Assembly (NCBI RefSeq): GCF_040958095.1
Contig: NC_091208.1
Span: forward strand, 10,330,326 to 10,394,325
Source: Procambarus clarkii
Taxonomy: Eukaryota > Arthropoda > Malacostraca > Decapoda > Cambaridae
Length of the DNA stretch: 64,000 nt
Direction: 5' to 3'
Shown one piece after another: positions 10,446 to 23,505 of the stretch; within the stretch, counting starts at the first letter, position 1; the number at the start of each line of letters is the position of its first letter. The position numbers and the translations under genes were made by a program. The notes below the pieces were generated by a model. It searched no databases and was not told the DNA's origin. It saw only the letters and a list, made by a program, of their open reading frames with translations.

Positions 10446-10690
10446 ATTAAGTACTCTGTGACCACCTGTTGGCTCTATGCTTAGTGCAATGTGACCACCT
10501 TAAGAAAACACTAATCACAAGAAACAACTGTTAAAAAGCGAGTTTCTGTGTCAACAACTGGCCTTAGAACACGGTACACAGTACCTAAGTGTCCACCACT
10601 CTGTAACAAGCGCGATGACTACTGCAGTAGACAGTGTCTTAGTGATCCCTAATCACTGTATAGGTTAATGTGTATAATGAACACTTAAAA
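10446..10690 (+). repeat. Single 33A unit and END segment
   Basis: One to one-and-a-half degenerate 33A units (10452-10500), a degraded 33B trace, then the END segment with the cacggtacacagta core at about 10570 and gtgatccctaatcactg at about 10640. Confidence 0.7.
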
Positions 10691-11179
10691 TTTTTATATT
10701 TTAACTATTTAATTATTTAGACAAAAGTTTCTATGTATATTAATTTAAAATATTTACTTAAAATTAAATTCACAAAATTTTGTGCTAATATTATTAAAGC
10801 TTTTAACAACTTTTAAAATAACTCAAATATCTTAATTCAATTTTATATTTCTAGTTATTATTTAAATATGGTTATTTTTTAAGTTGCAAAATTTTTGTAG
10901 TTTTTAACGAATAAATATTAATAACTTGCTCATCCTCTCACATCCACATCTTCGAATTGTCGTGGTTTTCTAAATCTTATTTACGATTAACTTTTATATT
11001 CATTTTTTTTGTTTCTATATCTATATCTATATGTTTTCTATATTATCTATATCCCCTTTGTGTACCGTATTCATAGGTCATTGTCAAAGTTGTCAGTAAG
11101 TAAGGCTCACTTAGCTGCTGGGCACCATTCCTTCCATCCCCCCCCCCGTGCAATCCCTAATCCTTATCCTGCAATTGGA
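10691..11179 (+). repeat. A+T-rich spacer and PRE flank
   Basis: No gene. A+T-rich spacer, an imperfect (ATCTAT)n stretch near 11014-11052, then PRE landmarks and the C-rich run at about 11139-11147. Confidence 0.75.
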
Positions 11180-11617
11180 CGCAGTGTCTGGTTATGGTTA
11201 TGTTGTGGCTGAGGGTGTGGAGGCTGGTGTTGATGTTGTTCAGGGCCTTGTTGAGGTTAGTGATGCAGTGCCTGGTTATGGTTATGTTGTGGCTGAGGGT
11301 GTGAAGGCTGGTGTTGATGTTGTTCAGGGCCTTGTTGAGGTTGGTGATGCAGTGTCTGGTTATGGTTATGTTGTGGCTGAGGGTGTGGAGGCTGGTGTTG
11401 ATGTTGTTCAGGGCCTTGTTGAGGTTGGTGATGCAGTGCCTGGTTGTGGTTATGTTGTGGCTGAGGGTGTGGAGGCTGGTGTTGATGTTGTTCAGGGCCT
11501 TGTTGAGGTTAGTGATGTAGTGCCTGGTTATGGTTATGTTGTGGCTGAGGGTGTGGAGGCTGGTGTTGATGTTGTTCAGGGCCTTGTTGAGGTTGGTGAT
11601 GTAGTGCCTGGTTAAAA
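11180..11617 (+). repeat. M84 array, left part
   Basis: About five 84-bp units, interrupted after cctggtta by a minus-strand LINE and resumed at 13757 with ggttatgg. Confidence 0.9.
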
Positions 11618-11933
11618 ATCAAATCAAATAAAATGTTTATTCAAGTAAGGTACATACATTCAAGAGATTTTACATAAATTGATAGATTTATAGATAGAGC
11701 TAGTACATACAATGCCTAAAGCCACTATTACGCAAAGCGTTTCGGGCAGGAAAAACTTTAATGACTAATATTTAATACTAAATGAGTATAAAGAATAAAA
11801 TGTGTTGAGAACAAATAAAATTAAAGAAAAAAGGGGGAAACATGGCTGAAAAAGCAGCACAAATACAAATAGGTCGACAAACAGCGTTGTTTAAGAAAAC
11901 AGACATGGATTGACAATAGAGGGGTAAGGTAAG

Positions 11934-12337
11934 TTACAGGGAATTTATTAGGTAGTGCTTCGTTTTTATCTTAAACTGGTTGAGAGAGGTACAGTCTTTA
12001 ACATGGTTGGGAAGGTCATTCCACATTCTGGGTCCCTTGATTTCTAGAGCATTTCTAGTTTGATTAAGTCGTACTCTTGGAATATCAAAACTGAATTTAT
12101 TTCTGGTGTGGTGCTCATGGGCTCTGTTACAACCTTCAATGAAGCTTTTGAGGTCAGGATTGGCATTACAGTTCAGCGTTTTATTTATGTATAATACACA
12201 TGAGAGAATGTGCAGTGACTTAATATCTAACATCTTCAGAGATTTGAGTAGGGGTTCCGAGTGATGTCTGGGGCCAGAGTTGGATATTGTCCTAATGGCA
12301 GCTTTGTGTTGAGTAATTAGAGGACGTAAATGATTTT
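11934..12337 (-). pseudogene. LINE ORF2 C-terminal end
   Basis: Continuation of the RT protein after the SINE. The open piece with ATG at 12233 reads 99 residues to a stop at 11934, with the C-terminal Trp-Asn-Asp-Leu-Pro motif and a Lys-rich end, matching the plus-strand copy at 6208-6525 and a short relic at 51775-51905. The frame upstream (12240-12337) also matches RT C-terminal sequence. Confidence 0.75.
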
Positions 12338-12604
12338 GGGTTATCTTGAGATCTTGAGGTTATCTTGAGATGATTTCGGGGCTTTTTAGTGTCCCCGCGG
12401 CCCGGTCCTCGACCAGGCCTCCACACCCAGGAAGCAGCCCGTGACAGCTGACTAACTCCCAGGTACCTATTTTACTGTTAGGTAACAGGGGCATAGGGTG
12501 AAAGAAAATCTGCCCATTGTTTCTCGCCGGCGCCTGCGATCGAACCCAGGACCACAGGATCACAAGTCCAGCGTGCTGTCCGCTCGGCCGACCGGCTCCC
12601 ATGG
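12338..12604 (-). mobile_element. tRNA-headed SINE, tail type 2 (AAGATAACC)
   Basis: On the minus strand: a tRNA-like head with an A-box-like ggccgagcggacagc and a B-box-like gggttcgatcg, a central body (ctgttacctaacagtaaaat ... cctgggagttagtcagctgt, gggctgcttcctgg), then a G+C-rich part and a tail of atctcaagataacc repeats. The head and body match the SINE at 26251-26527, but the 3' end is different. It is inserted in the LINE RT region. I do not annotate it as a tRNA gene. Confidence 0.8.
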
Positions 12605-13745
12605 GCTGTTACAACCTTGGGTAGCCCATGGGTAGTAGAACCCCAAGCACAAATACCATAGTTGAGATATGGATAGATGAGGGAGTAATAGAGAGTCACC
12701 AGGGCATGGCGGGGTACATAATATCTGATCTTAGAAAGAATGCCAACAGTTTTTGAAACTTTTTTTGATATATTTAGAATGTGTCCCTGGAAATTCAGCT
12801 TGTGGTCAATGAGAATGCCAAGGAATTTGTCATCTAATTTGCTACAAATTTGGGTATTGTTAATTCTGAGATTTATTTGATTAGAGGATTTATTGCCAAA
12901 CAGAATATAAAAAGTTTTGTCAATGTTAAGGGTGAGTTTGTTGGCAGTTAGATGGACTTTATTTAGCTCAGTATTTACTGTGGCATTTAGAGCAAGGGGG
13001 TCAGGACTGGAGTAAATGAAGGTTGTGTCGTCAGCAAATAGAATTGGTTTGAGGTGTTGGGAGGCATTTGGAAGGTCATTAATGTAGATGAGAAAGAGGA
13101 GAGGGCCAAGTATGCTGCCCTGAGGAACACCAATGTTGATGGGTAGGGTGGGAGAAATTGAATTATTCACAGAAACATACTGGAGCCTGTCAGTAAGGTA
13201 AGATTTGAGGTATTGCAGGGAGTGTCCTCTGACTCCATAATGATGTAATTTAAGAAGAAGGTTTTGGTGGTTGACAGTGTCAAAAGCCTTCCGCAGGTCC
13301 ACAAATAACCCAACAGGGAACTCATTTTTATTTACAGCTGCGTGAATCAAGTTAATCATACTAATAAGTGCATCGTTAGTGCTTTTTTTTGGGTCTGAAG
13401 CCATATTGACAAGAGCTAAGTATATTGTGTTTGGCTAGATTAGAGTAAAGCTGCTTGTAGATTAGTTTTTCAAATATTTTTGACAAGTTAGGCAGGATTG
13501 ATGTAGGTCTGTAGTTGTTAACATCTGTGAGATCACCATATTTGTGGACAGGTGTTACTCTCGCTTTTTTTTAGCATATCTGGAAAGGTTTGGAGTTCAA
13601 GTGACTTGTTGAAGAGTAATGCAATAGCAGGGGCTAAAGATCTGGAGGCTTTTTTATAAATTAAGGTTGGTATCTCCTCAAGGGCACTAGATTTGGTTTT
13701 AAGGGAAAGGATTATCTCATTAACGTCAGTGGAATTAGTAGACTT
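12605..13745 (-). pseudogene. LINE reverse transcriptase, broken
   Basis: The longest open piece (ATG at 13404) carries reverse transcriptase blocks in order: Phe-Val-Asp-Leu-Arg-Lys-Ala-Phe-Asp (first catalytic Asp), Gly-Val-Pro-Gln-Gly-Ser-Ile-Leu-Gly-Pro, then Phe-Ala-Asp-Asp (catalytic pair) near 13035, followed by the Lys-Phe-Leu-Gly and Tyr-Gly-Ile-Cys-Ala-Trp-Gly thumb motifs. Upstream, to about 13745, the RT N-terminal region is recognisable but in shifting frames with stops. The reading is then broken at about 12605 by a SINE; the apparent final ~45 residues of the ORF (to 12478) are SINE-derived. It would have catalysed target-primed reverse transcription. The CR1/Jockey-group assignment is by motif only. 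Confidence 0.8.
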
Positions 13746-13756
13746 TAGGTACAGAG

Positions 13757-14277
13757 ACAGGTTATGGTTATGTTGCGGCTGAGAGTGTGGAGGCTGGTGT
13801 TGATGTTGTTCAGGGCCTTGTTGAGGTTAGTGATGCAGTGCCTGGTTATGGTTATGTTGTGGCTGAGGGTGTGGAGGCTGGTGTTGATGTTGTTCAGGGC
13901 CTTGTTGAGGTTGGTGATGCAGTTCCTGGTTATGGTTATGTTGTGGCTGAGGGTGTGGAGGCTGGTGTTGATGTTGTTCAGAGCCTTGTTGAGGTTGGTG
14001 ATGCAGTGCCTGGTTATGGTTATGTTGTGGCTGAGGGTGTGGAGGCTAGTGTTGATGTTGTTCAGGGCCTTGTTGAGGTTGGTGATGCAGTGCCTGGTTA
14101 TGGTTATGTTGTGGCTGAGGGTGTGGAGGCTGGTGTTGATGTTGTTCAGGGCCTTGTTGAGGTTGGTGATGCAGTGCCTGGTTATGGTTATGTTGTGGCT
14201 GAGGATGTGGAGGCTGGTGTTGATGTTGTTCAGGGCCTTGTTGAGGTTGGTGATGCAGTGCCTGGTTATGGTTATAT
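13757..14277 (+). repeat. M84 array, right part
   Basis: About six 84-bp units, highly uniform, following the LINE insertion and ending where POST begins (aataaactgtatgaaag). Confidence 0.92.
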
Positions 14278-14485
14278 CAATAAACTGTATGAAAGAGGAA
14301 GATCCGGACAACTTCATTATGCGTATTATCCAAACACCTGTAAATATGATTGATATCAACACGAGCGAGGCAGATTTTGCAAGAGAAATTGTCAACATGC
14401 CCATGCACTCGGCCCGGGTCCAGACTCACGGAATTCAATATTTATAATGAAATATTATTCTAATCTATATTCTAAACTAAAAAAG
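14278..14485 (+). repeat. POST segment
   Basis: Copy of the segment after M84 seen at 7127, 34166, 48306 and 50121, with cacgagcgaggcagattttg and ccatgcactcggccc landmarks. Confidence 0.8.
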
Positions 14486-14690
14486 GAGTTTAGAAGCATG
14501 ATATTGCAACATATCCTAATATTTGATCATAGCGTTTAGAAGCATGATGATGTTGCAACATATCCTAATACTGGGTCATAGAGCTTAGAAGGACGATGAT
14601 TGATGATGTTGCAACATATTTTAATACTTCGATCATAGAGTTAGGAAACATGATGATGTTGCAACACGTCTTCCTACTTGTAACACTGCA
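14486..14690 (+). repeat. 49-bp repeat (R49) array
   Basis: Four irregular units of tttagaagcatgatgatgtt + gcaacatatcctaatacttggtcatag. Larger arrays of the same unit are at 50345-50580 and 54966-55250. Confidence 0.8.
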
Positions 14691-14949
14691 ACATTGTTCA
14701 GATTTTGGACATTTCTTTCTCATTCACTTGCTATGTAGTATTTAAATACAGGGTAAAGGGAAGATGCGACGCCGTTGTCATGGAGACATCACCCCTTCCC
14801 CTCCTGACTGATGTTTACACATTTACGCCATTCACCGCCGTTCATTCACCGAATTAAAGAAACAACCAGAAAGCAGGTGTTTAACAGTGTCTTACAATGG
14901 TCACCGCACACAGTAGTGAATCCATTTGCATGTCAGAGTCCTCACATTC
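14691..14949 (+). repeat. MID segment
   Basis: ggacatttctttctcattca, catggagacatcacccc and caaccagaaagcaggtg landmarks, as at 34440-34580, 48620-48890 and 55275-55540. Confidence 0.75.
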
Positions 14950-15128
14950 ATGAGGGGTCCTGCTTAGTGCATGACGTCACTGGGGTCCTGCTTAGTGCAT
15001 GACGTCATTGGGTTCCTGCTTGGTGCATGACATCATTGGGGGTCCTACTTAGTGCACGACGTCACTGGGGTCCTGCTTAGTGTATGATGTCACTGGGGTC
15101 CAGCTTAGTGCATGACTTCACTGGTCAC
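14950..15128 (+). repeat. M28 array, short
   Basis: Six units of the 28-bp motif with TGACGTCA in most. Confidence 0.9.
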
Positions 15129-16060
15129 CTCTCACTGTCAGTACTTGGTCACGTGACCCTAAATGTGTCACTGAGTACTGTGAAGTTGTTCTACTTTGCA
15201 CCGTCGTGTTTATCGGAAATAATTCTTAAAAATACAGAGCCTGACACCAACCTCATTACATAATACACTGTAACATTACAGCCAAGTTTCCTGGATAGCG
15301 TGTCAAGCCGTCCTCCTAATAGAACGTCGCATTTTGACGTATAGTCTACCTAAGACCAAAATTAATCGTTCTAGGAAATGGAAGCGGCTGGCGAAAGTGA
15401 CGTACTGTCCCATTGACTATTTTTGGTCCTCTGGTAGGTTAGGATAAGGGCACTTAAATATGACAGTTTCTTGACGTTGGGAAGCCTTAGGAAGAGTAGC
15501 TGAGTGTGTGTTGTTCTCAATTTTGTTATACCTCCAATGTAGAGAAAAATGGATATCATTACCTTAAAACTTGCCTTAGAACTTTGCCCTAGACATCTTC
15601 CTTAAGCTATCTAAGGCAAGTTTCTAAAAAATAATATCCATTTGCTAGATTTTGGGGGCATAAACAATTAAAAGAAATATATTATCCAGTGCCAATTTTT
15701 TTTTAAATTGTATAAATTTATACATCGCTATAAAAATGTATACAATGTCATGAAACAAAGTTTCAGGTAAATGTAGAGAGAAAACTTTGCCGAAAACAAT
15801 TTTATATAGCAGCCTAAATCATTATCCTTTTTCCCTTTATCTTCATCTTCCCTCTTCCTCTCTCCTTCTCTTGTCTCTTTTCTACAAACTTTTGCAGTTT
15901 CTCCCCGTAAAACAAGAGCTGTCAATGTAGTTGGGAAAACATTAAATCAGCATTTACATAAATTGATGTTAAAATTACTTTATTACACTGAGTCTTCGTC
16001 ATATACAAACCTGAGTAACTAATATAACATTAATGTAATGTGGGGGACTGTATTTTTAAG
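15129..16060 (+). repeat. X segment of composite unit
   Basis: Begins with a 12-bp perfect palindrome ggtcacgtgacc (15147-15158) flanked by cagtact/agtactg, as at 56913-56924. The rest matches 62640-63480 and, inverted, 2561-3194. No convincing ORF. Confidence 0.75.
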
Positions 16061-16355
16061 CCGGTTTTCTTCCGTTGTGGCTACCTGTTAGCTCTAGGTT
16101 AAGTGCTCTGTAACCACCTGCTGGCTTTAGGTTTAGTACTCTGTAGCCACCTGCTTGCTCTGAGCTTAGTGCTCTGTGGCCACCTACTGACTCTAAGCTT
16201 GCTGCTCTGTGGCCACCTGCTGGCTCTAGGCTTGCTGCTCTGTGGCCACCTGCTGGCTTGAGTCTTATTGCTCTGTGGCCACCTGCTGGCGCTAGGTTTA
16301 GTACTCTGTGGCCACCTGCTGGCTCTAGGCTTACTGCTCTGTGATCACCTGACCA
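16061..16355 (+). repeat. 33A minisatellite array
   Basis: Eight 33-bp units (ctgctggctctaggcttact + gctctgtggccac). The unit is a multiple of three, so the ORFs across it are by-products. Confidence 0.88.
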
Positions 16356-16760
16356 AAACACTAAAAATAAGAAACACCTGTTGAATAGTTAGTTTCTTTG
16401 ACAACTACTGGCCTCTGAACACGGTACACAGTAGCTAATTGTCCCCATCACTCTAACAATAGTGACGTCCACGGTATTACACAGTATTTATATAATTCCT
16501 ATCAACATAAAAGTTTTGTGTATGTAATGTTCACTTAAAATTTTTTACATTTATCTCTAAATGCCAGTTTCGTATGCTTCTTTGTATATAAATAACATAT
16601 TTCAATAAAAAATGACAATAGTAACGTTTTGTGTTAAAATTTATTTACATCTTTTAAGTTTAAAAAAATAAATAATATATTTTTTATAATTTTATATTGC
16701 TAATCAAGGCCTAAATCCTGCTCTACCTCTTCCCCCCCCCCTACAAAAACACTGAAACAT
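16356..16760 (+). repeat. 33B remnant, END segment and A+T-rich spacer
   Basis: One 33B-like unit (accaaaacactaaaaataag), END landmarks at 16410-16500, then A+T-rich spacer up to a C run. Confidence 0.7.
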
Positions 16761-16982
<222 letters not shown>

Positions 16983-16984
16983 TA

Positions 16985-19715
<2,731 letters not shown>

Positions 19716-19716
19716 T

Positions 19717-19752
19717 GCCTACTACTGTGTGTATACACACACAGTAGTAGGC
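19717..19752. other. 36-bp perfect hairpin at LINE junction
   Basis: gcctactactgtgtgt (19717-19732) is the exact reverse complement of acacacagtagtaggc (19737-19752), with a 4-base centre. The right arm overlaps the first bases of LINE copy 2. This suggests a fold-back or template switch when the truncated 5' end was joined. Confidence 0.85.
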
Positions 19753-21806
19753 AGTAAACAGGTTCATCCCGGCCCAAAGGGAAAAATCCGAGAAGCAACA
19801 GAAGAATCCATGGTATAATAGGGCATGTATGGAAGCGAAGAAACTGAACAAAAAGGCGTGGAGGAACTTCCGGAATAACAGAACACCAGAAAGCAGAGAG
19901 AGATACCAGAGAACCAGGAATGAGTACGTCAGGGTGAGAAGAGAAGCAGAGAAAAATTTTGAAAATGATATAGCAAACAAAGCCAAGACCGAACCAAAGC
20001 TACTCCACAGTCACATCAGAAGGAAAACAACAGTGAAAGAACAGGTATTGAAACTTAGAACAGGCGAGGACAGGTATACAGAGAATGACAGAGAGGTGTG
20101 TGAGGAACTCAACAAGAGGTTCCAGGAGGTCTTCACAATAGAACAGGGTGAGGTCACTGTGCTAGGAGAAAGGGAGGTAAACCAGGCGGCCTTGGAGGAG
20201 TTCGAAATTACGAGAGAGGAGGTCAAGAGACACCTGCTGGATCTGGATGTTAGAAAGGCTGTTGGTCCAGATGGGATCTCACCATGGGTACTGAAAGAGT
20301 GTGCAGAGGCACTTTGCCTGCCACTCTCCATAGTGTATAGTAAGTCACTAGAGACGGGAGACCTACCAGAAATATGGAAGACGGCAAATGTGGTCCCAAT
20401 ATACAAAAAGGGCGACAGACAAGAGGCACTGAACTACAGGCCAGTGTCCTTGACTTGTATACCATGCAAGGTGATGGAGAAGATCGTGAGAAAAAACCTG
20501 GTAACACATCTGGAGAGAAGGGACTTCGTGACAAATCGTCAACATGGATTCAAGGAGGGTAAATCTTGCCTTACAGGCTTGATAGAATTTTACGATCAGG
20601 TGACACAGATTAAGCAAGAAAGAGAGGGCTGGGCGGACTGCATTTTCTTGGATTGTCGGAAAGCCTTTGACACAGTACCGCATAAGAGGCTGGTACATAA
20701 GCTGGAGAGACAGGCAGGTGTAGCTGGTAAGGTGCTCCAGTGGATAAGGGAGTATCTAAGCAATAGGAAACAGAGAGTTACGGTGAGGGGTGAGACCTCC
20801 GATTGGCGTGAAGTCACCAGTGGAGTCCCACAGGGCTCTGTACTCGGTCCTATCTTGTTTCTGATATATGTAAATGATCTCCCAGAGGGTATCGATTCAT
20901 TTCTCTCAATGTTTGCGGACGATGCTAAAATTATGAGAAGGATTAAAACAGAAGAGGACTGTTTGAGGCTTCAAGAAGACCTAGACAAGCTGAAGGAATG
21001 GTCGAACAAATGGTTGTTAGAGTTTAACCCAACCAAATGTAATGTAATGAAGATAGGTGTAGGGAGCAGGAGGCCAGATACAAGGTATCATCTGGGAGAG
21101 GAAATTCTTCAGGAGTCAGAGACGGAAAAAGACTTGGGGGTTGATATCACGCCAGACCTGTCTCCTGCAGCACATATCTAGCGGATAACATCAGCGGCAT
21201 ATGCCAGGCTGGCCAACATACGAACGGCATTCAGAAACTTGTGTAAAGAATCATTCAGAACTTTGTATACCACATATGTCAGGCCAATCCTGGAGTATGC
21301 AGCCCCAGCATGGAGTCCATATCTAGTCAAGGATAAGACTAAACTGGAAAAGGTTCAAAGGTTTGCCACCAGACTAGTACCCGAGCTGAGAGGTATGAGC
21401 TACGAGGAGAGACTACGGGAATTAAACCTCACTTCGCTGGAAGACAGAAGAGTTAGGGGGGACATGATCACCACATTCAAGATTCTGAAGGGGATTGATA
21501 GGGTAGATAAAGACAGTCTATTTAACACAAGGGGAACACGCACAAGGGGACACAGGTGGAAACTGAGTGCCCAAATGAGCCACAGAGATATTAGAAAGAA
21601 CTTTTTTAGTGTCAGAGTGGTTGACAAATGGAATGCATTAGGAAGTGATGTGGTGGAGGCTGACTCCATACACAGTTTCAAGTGTAGATATGACAGAGCC
21701 CGATAGGCTCATGAATCTGTACACCTGCTGATTGACGGTTGAGAGGCGGGACCAAAGAGCCAGAGCTCAACCCCCGCAAACACAACTAGGTGAGTACAAC
21801 TAGGTG

Positions 21807-21811
<5 letters not shown>
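19743..21811 (+). mobile_element. CR1-like LINE copy 2 (5'-truncated)
   Basis: Nearly identical to copy 1 from its position 17566 on; by eye about twenty single-base differences over ~2.0 kb. It ends with the same 3' UTR (tail with a duplicated caactaggtgagta unit at about 21782-21810) and (AC)n. Confidence 0.9.
19829..21706 (+). pseudogene. LINE ORF2 (RT), one nonsense mutation
   Basis: Same frame as copy 1 ORF2 from the basic linker to the C-terminus. An in-frame TAG at 21179-21181, where copy 1 has a Lys codon, splits it into a 450-codon part and a 155-codon part (ATG at 21239). RT motifs, including Phe-Ala-Asp-Asp near 20910, are intact. The endonuclease is missing by truncation. A single-base change relative to copy 1 implies recent origin followed by decay. 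Confidence 0.88.
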
Positions 21812-21850
<39 letters not shown>

Positions 21851-21860
21851 AAAAAAAAAA
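21812..21860. repeat. (AC)n then A-rich tract between LINE copies 2 and 3
   Basis: About 35 bp of AC followed by a 15-base A run and a further A-rich stretch to about 21880. Confidence 0.95.
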
Positions 21861-21879
21861 TGGAAAAAAAGAACAGGGA

Positions 21880-23505
21880 AACAAAGGGCTGGCATACCGA
21901 AAGGGAAACTATGAGGAGATGCATAAATTCCTAAGGGATATACAATGGGTCACAGAACTCAGAACCAAGTCCGTACAAGACATAATGGACTATGTCACCC
22001 AAAAGTGTCAGGAGGCTGTAAGCAGGTTTGTCCCAGCCCGACAGGAAAAAACAGAGAAGCAAAAGAAGAATCCGTGGTTTACTAGGGAATGTATGAAAGC
22101 AAAGGAGCTGAATAAAAGGGCATGGAGAAACTTCCGAAATAACAGAACACCCGAAAGTAGAGAGATAACAGAGAACCAGGAACGAGTATGTTAGTGTGAG
22201 AAGAGCAGCTGAGAAAAGGTATGAAAATGATATAGCTAACAAAGCCAAGACCGAACCAAAGCTACTACACAGTCACATCAGGAGGAAGACAACAGTGAAG
22301 GAACAGGTGATGAAACTTAGGGTGGGTGAGGACAGGTACACAGAGAATGACAAAGAGGTGTGTGAGGAACTCAAAAAAAGGTTCCAGGAAGTCTTTACAA
22401 TAGAACAAGGAGAAGTCACGGCGCTAGGTGAGGTGGCAGCAAACCAGGCGACCTTGGAAAGGTTTGAAATTACAAGTGATGAGGTCAAGAAGCACGTATT
22501 GAAGCTGGACGTGAGAAAAGCTTTTGGGCTGGACGGAATCTCACCATGGGTATTGAAAGAGTGTACAGGATCACTTTGTTTGCCACTCTCCATAGTGTAT
22601 AGTAGGTCACTGGAAACGGGAGACCTACCAGAAATATGGAAGACGGCTAATGTAGTACCAATATACAAAAAGGGTGACAGACAAGATGCCCTGAACTACA
22701 GGCCAGTGTCCTTAACTTGAATACCATGCAAGGTGATGGAGAAGATTGTGAGAAAAAACCTAGTAACACATCTGGAGAGACGAGACTTCGTGACAACCCA
22801 TCAACATGAGTTCAGGGAGGGTAAATCTTGCCTTACAGGCTTAATAGAATTCTACGATCAGGTGACAAAGATTAAGCAAGAAAGAGAAGGATGGGCGGGC
22901 TGCATTTTTTTGGACTGTCGAAAAGCCTTTGACACAGTACCCCATAAAAGGCCGATGCATAAGCTGGAGAAACAGGCAGGAGTAACTGGTAGGGCGCTCC
23001 AGTGGATAAGGGAGTACCTAAGCAATAGGAAGCAGAGAGTTACAGTGAGGGGGGTGAGACCTCAGATTGGCGTGAAGTCACCAGTGGAGTCCCACGGGGC
23101 TCTGTAATCGGACCTATCCTGTTTCTGATATACGTAAATGATCTCCCAGAGGGTATAGACTCATTCCTCCCAATGTTTGCTGACGACGCCAAAATTATGA
23201 GAAGGATTAAGACAGAGGAGGACAGCATGAGGTTTCAACAAGACCTGGACAAGCTGCAGGAATGGTCGAACATATGGTTGTTAGAGTTTAACCCAAGCAA
23301 ATGTAATGTAATGAAGATAGGGGTAGGAAGCAGGAGACCAGATACAAGGTATCATTTGGGAGACGAAATACTTCAGGAGTCAGAGAGAGAGAAGACCTGG
23401 GGGTTGATATCACGCCAGACCTGCCCCCTGAAGCTTATATCAAGAGGATAACATCAGCGGTATATGCCAGGTTGAGTAAGGAATCTTTCAGAACATTATA
23501 TACCA
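21880..23505 (+). pseudogene. CR1-like LINE copy 3, degraded ORF2
   Basis: A more diverged relative of copies 1 and 2. It starts at the endonuclease/linker boundary (aaagggctggcataccg) and is split into several frames: 21919-22194, 22196-22720, 22733-23107 and 23173-23451. Breaks include a frameshift near 22170, an in-frame TGA near 22718, a frameshift near 23050 and another near 23395. RT motifs are still legible, e.g. Asp-Cys-Arg-Lys-Ala-Phe-Asp at about 22910 and Phe-Ala-Asp-Asp at about 23176. About 30-40 bp is deleted near 23470, and the copy ends abruptly near 23505 without 3' UTR. Confidence 0.82.

Larger units (their letters stand above)
11618..13756 (-). mobile_element. Minus-strand LINE inserted in M84 array
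   Basis: On the minus strand this reads, from 13750 leftward, a decayed RT domain, RT C-terminal region, 3' UTR with the gcccgaaacgc motif (plus strand gcgtttcgggc near 11737-11750) and an A-rich tail (AAATCAAATCAAAT, near 11620-11635). The 5' end is truncated. M84 units flank it on both sides. It is the same superfamily as the fragments at 4343 and 5772 but clearly diverged from them. A SINE lies inside it at 12338-12604. Confidence 0.85.

Noticed and set aside
13764..14447. Long ORFs on both strands across M84 arrays (also 490-1258, 33548-34412, 60166-61125, 61826-62658)
   Set aside because: The 84-bp unit is stop-free in several frames and a multiple of three, so frames stay open on both strands at once. 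Arrays differ in phase and have indels, and there is no start, domain or upstream signal. This is a repeat, not a protein family.
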